Below, piece after piece: positions 26,296 through 33,919 of a stretch of DNA of 64,000 bases; position 1 is the stretch's first letter; each line of letters starts with the position of its first letter. The notes beneath the pieces are model-generated. The model searched no databases. It was not told the origin of the DNA and was given only the letters and a program-made list of their open reading frames with translations. A program made the translations under genes and the position numbers. Source of the stretch: Kitasatospora acidiphila (GTDB taxonomy: Bacteria > Actinomycetota > Actinomycetes > Streptomycetales > Streptomycetaceae); NCBI RefSeq assembly GCF_006636205.1, contig NZ_VIGB01000003.1, positions 1,674,001 to 1,738,000 on the forward strand. Reading direction: 5' to 3'.

Positions 26296-26330
26296 CCGTG
26301 ACTCCTGCCGCGACTCCTGTCGTGACTCAC
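26296..26330 (+). promoter_or_regulatory. three 12-bp direct repeats upstream of the exported-protein gene
   Basis: CCGTGACTCCTG, CCGCGACTCCTG and TCGTGACTCAC in tandem, starting 19 bases after the kinase stop. OmpR-type regulators usually bind direct repeats of about 11 bp, so this may be the operator through which the adjacent two-component system controls the next two genes (inference). Confidence 0.4.
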
Positions 26331-26413
26331 AAGGAATCCACAAAGAGGGTCTCTAACGTGCGGGTCAGTCGGGCGGACCACCGCCCGAGCACCCCACGTC
26401 CGGAGGTTCTGCC

Positions 26414-26809
26414 ATGCTCTCCTACCGCAAGGCCGGCGCCGCCATCGGTGCCCTCGCCCTCGGCGGCACGCTGCTCGCCGCTGCCGCCCCGGCCCAGGCC
26501 GCGACCACTGCCACCGCCCCGAAGAGCGACGGCGCCAAGGGCATCTGCAAGCGCCTGCCGCAGACCGAGCAGCGGATCCAGCGCGCCCTGGACCGCCTGA
26601 ACGGCCCGGCGACCGAGAACGGTTCGATCGCGCGCCTGCAGCAGCGGGTCGACGACGCCCAGAAGGCCGGCCACACCGCCGTCTACACCTACCTCAACGA
26701 CCGTCTGACGTACCGCAAGAGCCTGGTGCCGACGCTGACCACCCGCCAGAACGACCTGACCGCGGTGGCCACTTGGTGCAGCGGCCAGGGCCTGGGCGCC
26801 TCCAAGTGA
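26414..26809 (+). CDS. small exported helical protein
   Basis: 131 residues with a signal peptide (cleavage near AQAA at about 30). The mature part has two Cys (GICKRL and TWCSG) and is predicted helical ('QRIQRALDRLNG', 'RLQQRVDDAQKAGH', 'YLNDRLTYRKSLVP'), suggesting a coiled-coil hairpin closed by a disulfide. CGGAGG lies 8 bases before ATG 26414. It overlaps the next gene (GTGA). The family is not recognised by name, but similar proteins sit next to two-component systems in actinobacteria. A role in envelope sensing is plausible. Confidence 0.75.
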   Translation: MLSYRKAGAAIGALALGGTLLAAAAPAQAATTATAPKSDGAKGICKRLPQTEQRIQRALDRLNGPATENGSIARLQQRVDDAQKAGHTAVYTYLNDRLTYRKSLVPTLTTRQNDLTAVATWCSGQGLGASK

Positions 26810-27009
26810 GGCGGGCGGTTGCGGCGGCTGCGGTCGCGCTGGTGGCCGTACTGGCCCTGAGCGCATGCGGTGGCTCGTCCGGCAGCGCCAGCGCGCCACC
26901 GACCGTTTCGCAGTCCGGCGATCCCCAACTGGGCGGCATGCAGCAGAAGGTGGACGCGGCCGAGAGCGCAGCCGCCGCTGCCGAGTCGGATGCCGCGCAG
27001 AACAACTGA
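26806..27009 (+). CDS. small lipoprotein
   Basis: 67 residues from the GTG that overlaps the previous stop (GTGA). The basic start VRRAV, the hydrophobic core and the lipobox LSAC (Cys at about 21) predict a lipid-anchored mature peptide of about 47 residues: Gly/Ser-rich, then an Ala/Glu-rich helix ending ESDAAQNN. Its position as third partner of the kinase/regulator/exported protein set suggests an accessory of that system. Function unknown. Confidence 0.65.
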   Translation: MRRAVAAAAVALVAVLALSACGGSSGSASAPPTVSQSGDPQLGGMQQKVDAAESAAAAAESDAAQNN

Positions 27010-27031
27010 ACACACCGACTGGCACGCCATC

Positions 27032-27069
27032 AGCTCCCTGACTCAACTCTTGAGCCAGGGAGCTTTTTT
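27032..27069 (+). terminator. intrinsic terminator with T tract
   Basis: 15-bp stem (27032-27046 / 27050-27064, one mismatch) with a CTC loop, followed by TTTTTT. It ends the two-component/exported protein operon 23 bases after the last stop. Confidence 0.9.
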
Positions 27070-27085
27070 GCTACGTGGCGGTCCG

Positions 27086-27397
27086 TCAGATATTGATGGA
27101 GCCGTCGATGGACGGGAGTTGGATCACCGGCCCGTTGAACGTGGCGTTGCCGCCGACCACGTTGACCACCATGCCCTGCTTGACCTCCTGCGCCCAGCGG
27201 TTGAGCTCCTCGGCGAGCGCCGGGTCCTGTGCGCCGCGCTGGAGCAGGGTGGCGATGAGCACGCCGACCTGCTGCTCGTCGGCCGGGTCGGCCTCGGCGT
27301 CGAGCAGCGCCTTCAGCCGCTCCCAGTTGCCGGCCGCCCGGGCCGCAGCGGTGACGGCTTCGATTACTCCAGCCTCGATGTCCATGGCCCCCGGCAT
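27086..27397 (-). CDS. small unknown protein with C-terminal 'GGNATFNGPVIQ' motif
   Basis: 103 residues from ATG 27397 (ATG 27385 with GGGGG upstream is equally possible). The N-terminal 70 residues are helical and acidic ('NWERLKALLDAEADPADEQQ'). The end, VNVVGGNATFNGPVIQLPSI, resembles the glycine-rich 'N.v.Gg..hfGPViQ' tail of many short actinobacterial proteins found near STAND/NACHT or trypsin-like genes. No such partner is present here. Function unknown. It converges on the terminator of the preceding operon. Confidence 0.55.
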   Translation of the reverse strand: MPGAMDIEAGVIEAVTAAARAAGNWERLKALLDAEADPADEQQVGVLIATLLQRGAQDPALAEELNRWAQEVKQGMVVNVVGGNATFNGPVIQLPSIDGSINI

Positions 27398-27621
27398 GTT
27401 GATGTCTTCAGCCGGCCGCAACGCTACCGGACGTGCTCCTGCTCACCGGCATGTTCGGCTTGACGACCCGGTGGGCGATCAACCACTATCTCGGGCATGG
27501 AGCACGGCACCGTCCTCGTCTGCCGCCTGCACGTCGATCTGCGACGCCAGGCGAGCGACATGTGTGCCCGCTGAGCAGCTGAGCCTGCCTTTCCCGCGCA
27601 CCGCCCGGTAGCGCTGCACCG

Positions 27622-27706
27622 CTGAACGCCGGTGCCCACTGAACGCCGGTGCCCGCTGAACACCAGTGATCGCCGAACGCCAGTGATCGCCGAACGCCGG
27701 GTGCAG
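27622..27706. repeat. 17-bp tandem repeat, five units
   Basis: Units of 17 bases begin at 27622, 27639, 27656, 27673 and 27690, with consensus C(T/C)GAACGCC(G/A)GTG.... Copies 1 and 2 differ by one base. They lie in the 435-base gap upstream of the cysteine dioxygenase gene. There are no spacers, so this is not CRISPR. Confidence 0.8.
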
Positions 27707-27721
27707 TGTTCGCCGCCCTCC

Positions 27722-27761
27722 CGTGCCGTGTCACGTCCGCTCGTGCCGTGTCACACCCGCT
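27722..27761. repeat. 20-bp direct repeat, two units
   Basis: CGTGCCGTGTCACGTCCGCT (27722-27741) is followed directly by a copy with two changes (27742-27761), ending 71 bases before the cysteine dioxygenase ATG. It may be a promoter-proximal regulatory repeat. The rest of the 27398-27832 gap shows no gene. Confidence 0.7.
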
Positions 27762-27832
27762 GATCCCAGCGCCGTTCGCGTGTGTCGCCACCTGCCCGCT
27801 CGCCGCCTGACTCCCTCCCGCCGAGGATGCCC

Positions 27833-28306
27833 ATGACTACCGAGCTCACCACGCACCTCTCCCCCGCCGCCCTGCGCGGCCTCGTCACCGAGCTGGCCGA
27901 CCGCCCGGCCGAGTGGATCCACCTGGTCCGGCTGGCCACCGAGGAACGCTGGTACCAGCGGCTGAGGCTGACCGAGGATCACGAGGTGTGGCTGATCAGC
28001 TGGCTGCCCGGCCAGTCCACCGGTTTCCACGACCACGGCGGGGCGCGCGGCGCGTTCGCCGTGGCGCTGGGCGAGTTGGAGGAGCTGTCGCTCGGCGCCC
28101 CGGACGGCGCGCTGCACACCCGTCGGCTGCCGGCCGGCGCGGTCCGCGCGTTCGGCCCCGACTACCTGCACGACGTGCGCAACACCGCCAACGGCCCGGC
28201 GGTCACGCTGCACGCCTACTCGCCGCCGCTGACCGGCATGACCCGTTACGAACTGCGGGCCGACGGCCTGCACACGACCGCCGTGGAAGGACCTGAGCAA
28301 TGGTGA
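27833..28306 (+). CDS. cysteine dioxygenase (cupin)
   Basis: 157-residue non-haem iron enzyme that oxidises cysteine to cysteine sulfinate. The 3-His iron site is visible: His66 and His68 in FHDHGGARGAF and His113 in DYLHDVRN. ATG 27833 has GAGG 6 bases upstream (an ATG two codons earlier is possible). The stop overlaps the rhodanese start, so the two are coupled. Together they suggest disposal of excess cysteine sulfur. The metazoan-type Cys-Tyr crosslink position is not evident. Confidence 0.9.
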   Translation: MTTELTTHLSPAALRGLVTELADRPAEWIHLVRLATEERWYQRLRLTEDHEVWLISWLPGQSTGFHDHGGARGAFAVALGELEELSLGAPDGALHTRRLPAGAVRAFGPDYLHDVRNTANGPAVTLHAYSPPLTGMTRYELRADGLHTTAVEGPEQW

Positions 28307-28701
28307 CGACCGTCGAAGACCTGGTGGCGCGCGCCCGCGCGGGCGTGCACCGCCCCGATCCGCAGCAGGCGCACGCCTCCCAGCAGGCCGGCGCGCTGCT
28401 GGTGGACATCCGTCCGGTGCAGCAGCGGGCCTTGGAGGGCCAGATCCCGGGCGCCCTGGTGATCGAGCGCAACGTGCTGGAGTGGCGGCTGGATCCGGCC
28501 GGCAGCCACCGGATCGCGCAGGCCACCGGCTATGACGTCGAGGTGGTGCTGGTCTGCTCCGAGGGCTGGGCGTCCAGCCTGGCGGCGGCCACCCTGCGGG
28601 AGCTCGGCCTGCACCGGGCGACCGACCTGGACGGCGGTTTCCAGGCCTGGGCGGCGGCCGGTCTGCCCACCGAACCGGGTCCCGGACCCCTCGGAATCTG
28701 A
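28300..28701 (+). CDS. rhodanese-like sulfurtransferase
   Basis: 133 residues, a single rhodanese domain: 'LLVDIRPVQQRALEGQIPGA' near 33-52, catalytic Cys86 in LVCSEGWASS and the ending 'DLDGGFQAWAAAGLP'. The active loop CSEGWAS differs from the classic CxxGxR. It overlaps the cysteine dioxygenase gene by 7 bases, a common actinobacterial pairing, and may carry the sulfane sulfur produced in cysteine catabolism. Confidence 0.9.
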   Translation: MVTTVEDLVARARAGVHRPDPQQAHASQQAGALLVDIRPVQQRALEGQIPGALVIERNVLEWRLDPAGSHRIAQATGYDVEVVLVCSEGWASSLAAATLRELGLHRATDLDGGFQAWAAAGLPTEPGPGPLGI

Positions 28702-28862
28702 CGATCCCACAGGTCCCTCGGCGTGTCAGATGCGTCACCGATCGCCGTCGAGGGTTTCCCTTGGTGCTGACACGGGCAGGCAGCACTGATGTCCGCCCTC
28801 ACAGCGCAACAGCACGCAGTACGCACACCGGTGCCCCCGGCACCCCGGCCAGGAACTGTCAC

Positions 28863-29936
28863 GTGATCAGATTCGACGGCGCTGCCAAACGCCACCCGGA
28901 CGGCACCCTCGCCGTCGAGGGGCTCGACCTCACCGTGCCCGCCGGCCAGACGACCGTACTGGTGGGCCCGTCCGGTTGCGGCAAGACCACCATCCTGCGG
29001 ATGGTCAACCGGATGGTCGAGCCGACCGCGGGCCGGGTGCTGCTGGACGGGACGGACGTCGCCCAGCTGGACGCGGCCAAGCTGCGCCGCGGCATCGGCT
29101 ACGTGATCCAGCAGGCCGGGCTGTTCCCGCACCGGCGGGTGGTGGACAACATCGCCACCGTGCCCTACCTGCTGGGCTGGGACCGCAAGCGGGCCCGGAC
29201 CCGCGCGATGGAGCTGCTGGAGCTGGTCGGCCTGGCCCCGGAGACCGCCCGCCGCTACCCGTTCCAGCTCTCCGGCGGCCAGCAGCAGCGGGTCGGCGTG
29301 GCGCGGGCGCTCGCCGCCGACCCGCCGCTGCTGCTGATGGACGAGCCGTTCAGCGCCGTCGACCCGGTGGTGCGCTCCGGTCTCCAGGAGGAGTTGCTGC
29401 GGCTGCAGGCCGAGTTGAACAAGACGGTGCTCTTCGTGACGCATGACATCGAGGAGGCGGTCCGGCTCGGCGACCAGATCGTGGTGCTGCGCGAGCACGG
29501 CCGGATCGCCCAGGTGGCCGACCCGGCCACGCTGCTCGCCGCGCCCGCCGACGAGCAGGTGGCGGCCTTCCTCGGCCGCGACCGGGGGCTGCGCGGGCTG
29601 GCGCTGCGCCCGGCGGAGGGCATCGCGCTGCTGGCCGCGGACACCCCCCTGGACGGCTGGACCCTGACGGTGGATCCGGAAGGACGGCCGACCGGCTGGC
29701 AGGGGCCGGCGGAAACGATCCGCCAGGTCGCCGTCTTCCGACCCGGCGCGGACACCCTGCGCACCGCCCTGGACAGCGCCGTGCTCTCGCCGGCCCGGGT
29801 CGCGGTCGCCGTCGACCAGGCCGGCCGGGTGATCGGGGTGGCCCTGCGCGCCGCCGTGCTGGAGGCCCTGGACGCGGCCGGCCCGGACGCCACCGCCGCC
29901 GGGATAACGGCCACGGGGGTGGCCGATGGACGGTGA
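28863..29936 (+). CDS. opuCA: osmoprotectant (betaine/choline) ABC transporter ATP-binding protein
   Basis: 357-residue ATPase of the OpuCA/ProV group. Walker A GPSGCGKT is at about 35-42, 'IGYVIQQAGLFPH' is the typical Q-loop, the signature FQLSGGQQQR and Walker B LLLMDEPFSAVD follow, and the switch His is in FVTHDIEEA. The C-terminal 110 residues form a reduced CBS-like region. The GTG start (28863) has AGGA upstream. It is the first gene of a four-gene operon with opuCB, opuCD and opuCC. The complex imports compatible solutes under osmotic stress. Confidence 0.92.
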   Translation: MIRFDGAAKRHPDGTLAVEGLDLTVPAGQTTVLVGPSGCGKTTILRMVNRMVEPTAGRVLLDGTDVAQLDAAKLRRGIGYVIQQAGLFPHRRVVDNIATVPYLLGWDRKRARTRAMELLELVGLAPETARRYPFQLSGGQQQRVGVARALAADPPLLLMDEPFSAVDPVVRSGLQEELLRLQAELNKTVLFVTHDIEEAVRLGDQIVVLREHGRIAQVADPATLLAAPADEQVAAFLGRDRGLRGLALRPAEGIALLAADTPLDGWTLTVDPEGRPTGWQGPAETIRQVAVFRPGADTLRTALDSAVLSPARVAVAVDQAGRVIGVALRAAVLEALDAAGPDATAAGITATGVADGR

Positions 29937-30594
29937 GCCCCTGGTCCGCTGGCACTGGGTCGGCACCCACCTCGGCTATCTGCGCGGCCTGCTGCTCGAC
30001 CATGCGGTGATCTCGCTGCTCCCGGTGCTGTTCGGGCTGCTGATCGCGCTGCCGCTGGGTCTGCTCTGCGTGCGGTTCCCGCGGCTCTACCAGCCGCTGG
30101 CCGCCGTCTTCAACGTGATCTACGCGCTGCCCGCACTGGCCGTCTTCGTGGTGCTGATCCCCTACACCGGGCTGGCCACCCAGGCGACCGTGATGATCCC
30201 GCTGACCTGCTACTCACTCGCGGTGCTGCTGCCCACCACGGTGGACGGGCTGCGCTCCGTGCCCGAGCCGGTGCGCCAGGCGGCCACCGCGCTCGGGTAC
30301 GGGCCGTGGCGGCGGCTGGCGGCCGTGGAGCTGCCGACGGCCGTGCCGTACCTGGTGGCCGGACTGCGGGTGGCGGCCGTCTCCAGCATCTCGCTGGCCA
30401 GCGTCGGTGCGCTGGTCGGGCGCGGCGGGCTCGGCTACCTCTTCATGGACGGCTTCCAGCGCACCTTCCCGACCCCGATCGTGGCCGGGATCGTGCTGGT
30501 CACAGCCCTGGCACTGGTCACCGACGCGGTGCTGCTGCTCGCCCGGGAGCTGCTGGCCCCCTGGGCGCGGCGGGAATCGGTGGTGGGACGGTGA
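29926..30594 (+). CDS. opuCB: osmoprotectant ABC transporter permease (first)
   Basis: 222-residue permease with about five or six membrane helices. The EAA-like loop is at about 115-145 ('RQAATALGYGPWRRLAAVELPTA'), and 'VSSISLASVGALVGRGGLGY' is typical of OpuCB/YehW. It overlaps opuCA by 11 bases and opuCD by 4. Two different permeases form the channel. Confidence 0.92.
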   Translation: MDGEPLVRWHWVGTHLGYLRGLLLDHAVISLLPVLFGLLIALPLGLLCVRFPRLYQPLAAVFNVIYALPALAVFVVLIPYTGLATQATVMIPLTCYSLAVLLPTTVDGLRSVPEPVRQAATALGYGPWRRLAAVELPTAVPYLVAGLRVAAVSSISLASVGALVGRGGLGYLFMDGFQRTFPTPIVAGIVLVTALALVTDAVLLLARELLAPWARRESVVGR

Positions 30595-31262
30595 ACCTCC
30601 TCTCCTGGCTCTCCCAGTTCTTCAGCGACCCGGACCGGCGGCACGGCCCCGACTCGATAGTCCACCGGGTCGGCGAACACCTGCTGTTCTCCGGGGAGGC
30701 CCTGGGCTGGGCGGTGCTGCTGGCCGTGCCGCTGGGCCTGCTGCTCGGCTACACCGGCAAGGCCGCCGGACTCGTGACGGCACTGAGCGGGGCCGCCCGG
30801 GCACTGCCGACCCTGGGCCTGGTGACGCTCGCGGTGCTGGTCGCCGGGGTCGGCGACACCGCCGTACTGGTACCGCTGGTGGCACTGGCCGCGCCGGTGC
30901 TGCTGGTGGCGGCCTGCGAGGGCGTCCGCTCCACCGACCCCGACCTGCGGGACGCCGCGCGCGGCATCGGGCTGACCCACCGCCAGGTGCTCTGGCAGGT
31001 CTGCATCCCCTGGGCGCTGCCCACGCTGCTGGCCGGCCTGCGCACCGCCGCCGTGCAGGTCATCGCCACCGCCACCGTGGCGTCCTACGTCGGCCTCGGC
31101 GGACTGGGCAGCTACGTGGTCGGCGGGCTGGCCACCCGCGACTACGCGCAGACCATAGGCGGTGCGCTGCTCGTGGTGCTGCTGGCCGTGGCCACCCAGC
31201 TGCTGTTCGCGCTGCTGATCCGCTACGCGCTGCCCGCCGGGCTGCGGCGGGCGCGCGACTGA
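30591..31262 (+). CDS. opuCD: osmoprotectant ABC transporter permease (second)
   Basis: 223 residues from GTG 30591 (GTGA overlap). The hydrophobic permease has an EAA loop 'RDAARGIGLTHRQVLWQVCIP' and then 'ATVASYVGLGGLGSYVVGGLA', as in OpuCD/YehY. It partners with OpuCB. Confidence 0.92.
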   Translation: MNLLSWLSQFFSDPDRRHGPDSIVHRVGEHLLFSGEALGWAVLLAVPLGLLLGYTGKAAGLVTALSGAARALPTLGLVTLAVLVAGVGDTAVLVPLVALAAPVLLVAACEGVRSTDPDLRDAARGIGLTHRQVLWQVCIPWALPTLLAGLRTAAVQVIATATVASYVGLGGLGSYVVGGLATRDYAQTIGGALLVVLLAVATQLLFALLIRYALPAGLRRARD

Positions 31263-31359
31263 CAGTTCGTTCCGTTCGCCCCGTTCGTGCGCCCGGTTCG
31301 GCCGGTTCGCTTGCTCGCTCCGTTCGTTCGCTTCGTTCGCCTCCCGAAAGGACCTTCCG

Positions 31360-32250
31360 ATGTCGCGTGCACTCTCCGTCGCCGCCGTCGCCGCTGCCGC
31401 CGCACTGGCGCTGACCGCCTGCTCGAGTTCGTCGAGCAACCCGCTCGGCAGTTCCGGCAGTTCCAGCAGAGTGACCATCGGCTCCGCCAACTTCCCGGAG
31501 AACGTCCTGCTCGCGTCGATCTACTCGCAGGCGTTGCAGGCCAAGGGCATCAAGGTGGACGAGAAGTTCAACATCGGCAGTCGCGAGGTGCTCTACGGCC
31601 AGATCAAGGACGGGAGCCTGGCGATACTGCCCGAGTACAACGGCGCGCTGCTCGCCTACCTGGATCCCAAGTCGACCGCCGCGACCACCGACGACGTCAA
31701 CGCGGCGCTGGCCAAGGAGCTCCCGAGCTCATTGGGGATCCTCAACTCGGCTTCTGCTGAGGACAAGGACTCGTTGACGGTCAGCAAGGCGACCGCCGAC
31801 AAGGACAACCTGAAGACCATCGCCGATCTCGCCCCGCTCGCCGGGCAGTTCACCATAGGCGGGCAGCCGGAGTTCAAGTCCCGCCGGGAGCAGCAGTTCA
31901 AGGACGCCTACGGGCTGAACTTCAAGGAGTGGAAGCCGACTGCGGACACCACCGCCAACGCGATCAAGGACGGCACGCTGCAGGTCGGTGACGTCTTCAC
32001 CACCGATCCGCGGATCGTCTCGCTCGGGCTGGTCGCGCTGACCGACCCGAAGAACGTCTTCGGCGCGCAGAACGTGACCCCGCTGATCAACAAGAGCAAG
32101 GTGAACGACACCGAGACCGGGGTGCTGAACGCCGTCTCGGCGAAGCTGGACACGGCCGGGCTCACCGCGCTGATGAAGCGGGTCTCGGTGGACAAGGACG
32201 ACCCGTCGGCGGTGGCCAAGGACTGGGTGAAGAGCAACGGGCTGGGCTGA
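31360..32250 (+). CDS. opuCC: osmoprotectant ABC transporter substrate-binding lipoprotein
   Basis: 296 residues. A signal peptide ends in lipobox LTAC (Cys21), followed by a Ser-rich linker and an OpuAC/OpuCC domain starting 'VTIGSANFPENVLLASIYSQAL'. The ending 'DPSAVAKDWVKSNGLG' is also typical. It would bind glycine betaine, choline or similar solutes outside the membrane. It follows opuCD after a 97-base gap dominated by repeated 'CGTTCG' words, which may allow separate control or higher expression. Confidence 0.92.
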   Translation: MSRALSVAAVAAAAALALTACSSSSSNPLGSSGSSSRVTIGSANFPENVLLASIYSQALQAKGIKVDEKFNIGSREVLYGQIKDGSLAILPEYNGALLAYLDPKSTAATTDDVNAALAKELPSSLGILNSASAEDKDSLTVSKATADKDNLKTIADLAPLAGQFTIGGQPEFKSRREQQFKDAYGLNFKEWKPTADTTANAIKDGTLQVGDVFTTDPRIVSLGLVALTDPKNVFGAQNVTPLINKSKVNDTETGVLNAVSAKLDTAGLTALMKRVSVDKDDPSAVAKDWVKSNGLG

Positions 32251-32265
32251 CCACCGGCAGCACAG

Positions 32266-32309
32266 ACGGCACTGCCCCGGGCGGAGGGTTCCGTCCGGGG
32301 CAGTGCCGT
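32266..32309. terminator. hairpin terminator after opuCC (bidirectional)
   Basis: Perfect 15-bp stem ACGGCACTGCCCCGG (32266-32280) and its complement (32295-32309) with a 14-base loop. It lies between convergent opuCC and the transglycosylase gene. Confidence 0.85.
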
Positions 32310-32361
32310 GCTGTATCAGCCTGGTCCAGCGGCCTGGCTCGGCCTGGCTCGGCTTGTCGGC

Positions 32362-33231
32362 TTAGTACCAGTGGTGGGCCTGCCACCAGGTCCAGGCGCC
32401 GTTCGGGCTGCCGTAGCGCTCGTTCATGTAGTTCAGGGTCCACTTGATCTGGGTCACCGGGTTGGTGCGCCAGTCGGCACCGGCGGAGGCCATCTTGCTC
32501 GCGGGCAGCGCCTGGCCCAGGCCGTAGGAGCCGGAGGACGGGTTGACCGCCAGGTAGTTCCAGCTGCTCTCGTCGCTGACCACCTGGTTGAACGAGGCCC
32601 ACTGGTTGGCCGGGACCATGCTCTGGGCCAGCGCGCGCAGGCCGCTCGGGCTGGTGTCGGTGGCCACCTGCGCAACCGGCTGGGGAGCGGGCTGCGGGGC
32701 CGGCTGCGGCGCGGGCTGCGGAGCCGGCTGGGGAGCGGGCTGCGGGGCCGGCTGCGGGGCGGGCTGCGGGGCCGGCTGCGGGGCGGGCTGCGCGGGGGCG
32801 GCCGGCTGCGGGGCCGGGGCCGGCTGCGGGGCCGGGGCCTGCTGCGGGGCCGGGGCCTGCTGCTGGGGCGCGGCGGCCGGAGCGGCGGGCTTGGCCTGCG
32901 CCGGGGCGTGGTAGGGCGCGGTGCTCAGGGTGTTGGCGTGCTGGGTGCCGTGCTGCTGCAGGTACGGAGCGTTCTCCAGCTTGCCGGTGTCACCGGCGGC
33001 GGCCATCGAGGTCGAGCCGGAGGGCAGGTCCTTGGCGGAGAAGGCCAGGGTCGCACCGTGCTGCGCGGCGGCAGCGGCGGCGGGGTGCGAGGCGGCGGCC
33101 GACGCCGGGGTGGCGGCGTCGGAGGGGAGCGCGAAGGCCACGGCGGAGGCGGCGACGGCGGCGGTCAGGCCGGCGGAGGCGAGAACCACGGAGGATCGCT
33201 GCCGCACGATGGTCATAAGGGCGCTGCGCAT
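32362..33231 (-). CDS. exported transglycosylase-like protein with proline/glutamine repeat linker
   Basis: 289 residues. A signal-like N-terminus (about 1-40, 'AVAFALPSDAA') is followed by an Ala-rich region and then a long linker of tandem PAPQ units (about 110-185; DNA about 32690-32850 is a 12-base repeat). The C-terminal 80 residues form a transglycosylase SLT/lysozyme-like domain ('WASFNQVVSDESSWNYLAVNPSSGSYGLGQALP', catalytic Glu in DESSW), ending 'WWQAHHWY'. It would act on cell-wall glycan, with the PQ linker spanning the wall. Start ATG 33231; ATG 33216 is possible. Confidence 0.88.
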   Translation of the reverse strand: MRSALMTIVRQRSSVVLASAGLTAAVAASAVAFALPSDAATPASAAASHPAAAAAAQHGATLAFSAKDLPSGSTSMAAAGDTGKLENAPYLQQHGTQHANTLSTAPYHAPAQAKPAAPAAAPQQQAPAPQQAPAPQPAPAPQPAAPAQPAPQPAPQPAPQPAPQPAPQPAPQPAPQPAPQPAPQPVAQVATDTSPSGLRALAQSMVPANQWASFNQVVSDESSWNYLAVNPSSGSYGLGQALPASKMASAGADWRTNPVTQIKWTLNYMNERYGSPNGAWTWWQAHHWY

Positions 33232-33769
33232 ACTGCTGGTACCTCGTTCGGTGTTGCTGGTCCCGGGCGCACGGCAGCGGCGCGGCGCGAGGCCGCACGC
33301 ATGCTGCGAAGGCGCGTCGGTGACCGTGGGACACCCCGGAGTCGGTCGGTGTCCGGACGGAGCGCTCCACCTCTGAACTCGGCACCGGATGGGGCTGAAC
33401 CGTTCAGCCCGGTGCAGGCGGCGCGCTTGGCGACTCGTCCAGGTTTAACGTGGCCCGCCGTGGGGCAGCAAGCAGCGCTACTACGACGGTCGGTAGGAGG
33501 AGCGGTGCGGACCGCCGGTCCGACCGCTCAGCCGGGGTGCGGCTGCCTACGACCCTCCGTCGTAGGCGTGAAACGCCTGTGGGGATGCTCACCAGCCCGG
33601 CGGTGATTCGTATACATTCCGTGCCCGCCCCAGCACGGCCCGCCCGCGCTGCCGCCTGATTTCGGCCGACCCACTGATGGGCCTCGATCCGGCGGGCCGG
33701 GAGGTCTCGGACTGGCAGGCCACTGCGCCTCGGGCCGGCGGGCCAATGAGTCTCGAACTGTTAGGACTC
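33232..33769. other. non-coding gap with hairpins, upstream of the transglycosylase gene
   Basis: No gene is supported on either strand. It contains a dyad at 33391-33409 (GGGCTGAAC-C-GTTCAGCCC), an inverted repeat GCCTACGAC/GTCGTAGGC at 33545-33567 overlapping another (AGGCGT/ACGCCT, 33564-33578), and an AT-rich GTATAC at about 33610. A structured leader of the transglycosylase mRNA is possible. Confidence 0.45.
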
Positions 33770-33798
33770 TTGACAGATAACTGGTCTAGTCCAACGAT
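33770..33798 (+). promoter_or_regulatory. probable chitinase promoter
   Basis: TTGACA (33770-33775) and AACGAT (33793-33798), 17 bases apart, 122 bases before the GH18 ATG. The DasR-like box lies between the two hexamers. Confidence 0.5.
33780..33795 (+). promoter_or_regulatory. DasR-responsive element (dre)-like box
   Basis: ACTGGTCTAGTCCAAC matches the DasR consensus A(C/G)TGGTCTAGACCA(G/C)T at about 13 of 16 positions. DasR is the GntR-type repressor of chitin and N-acetylglucosamine genes in Streptomyces. Its position between the -35 and -10 hexamers of a chitinase gene strongly supports function. Confidence 0.75.
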
Positions 33799-33919
33799 AA
33801 GACCCGCTCCCCGACCCGCCCTGCCGCGCACCGACCGACCGACGCTTCGGCGCCGGTCGTCGCCGTGCGCCGATTCCCGTACGTGCGCCACTCCTCCTCC
33901 CCCACACGCTGGAGCACTG

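Noticed and set aside
27424..27663. Short overlapping ORFs in the gap before cysteine dioxygenase
   Set aside because: They read through the tandem repeats, have no ribosome site and show no recognisable protein features.
27622..27706. CRISPR array
   Set aside because: The 17-bp units are contiguous with no spacers; the same holds for the 11-bp array at 45193 and the 10-bp array at 10021.
28702..28862. Riboswitch or conserved leader before opuCA
   Set aside because: The 160-base gap has no strong hairpin series or known motif.
33232..33769. c-di-AMP (ydaO-type) riboswitch before the transglycosylase gene
   Set aside because: Such riboswitches often precede wall hydrolases, but the conserved GGGTGAA and CAGCTAACC-type blocks were not found; only simple hairpins are visible.
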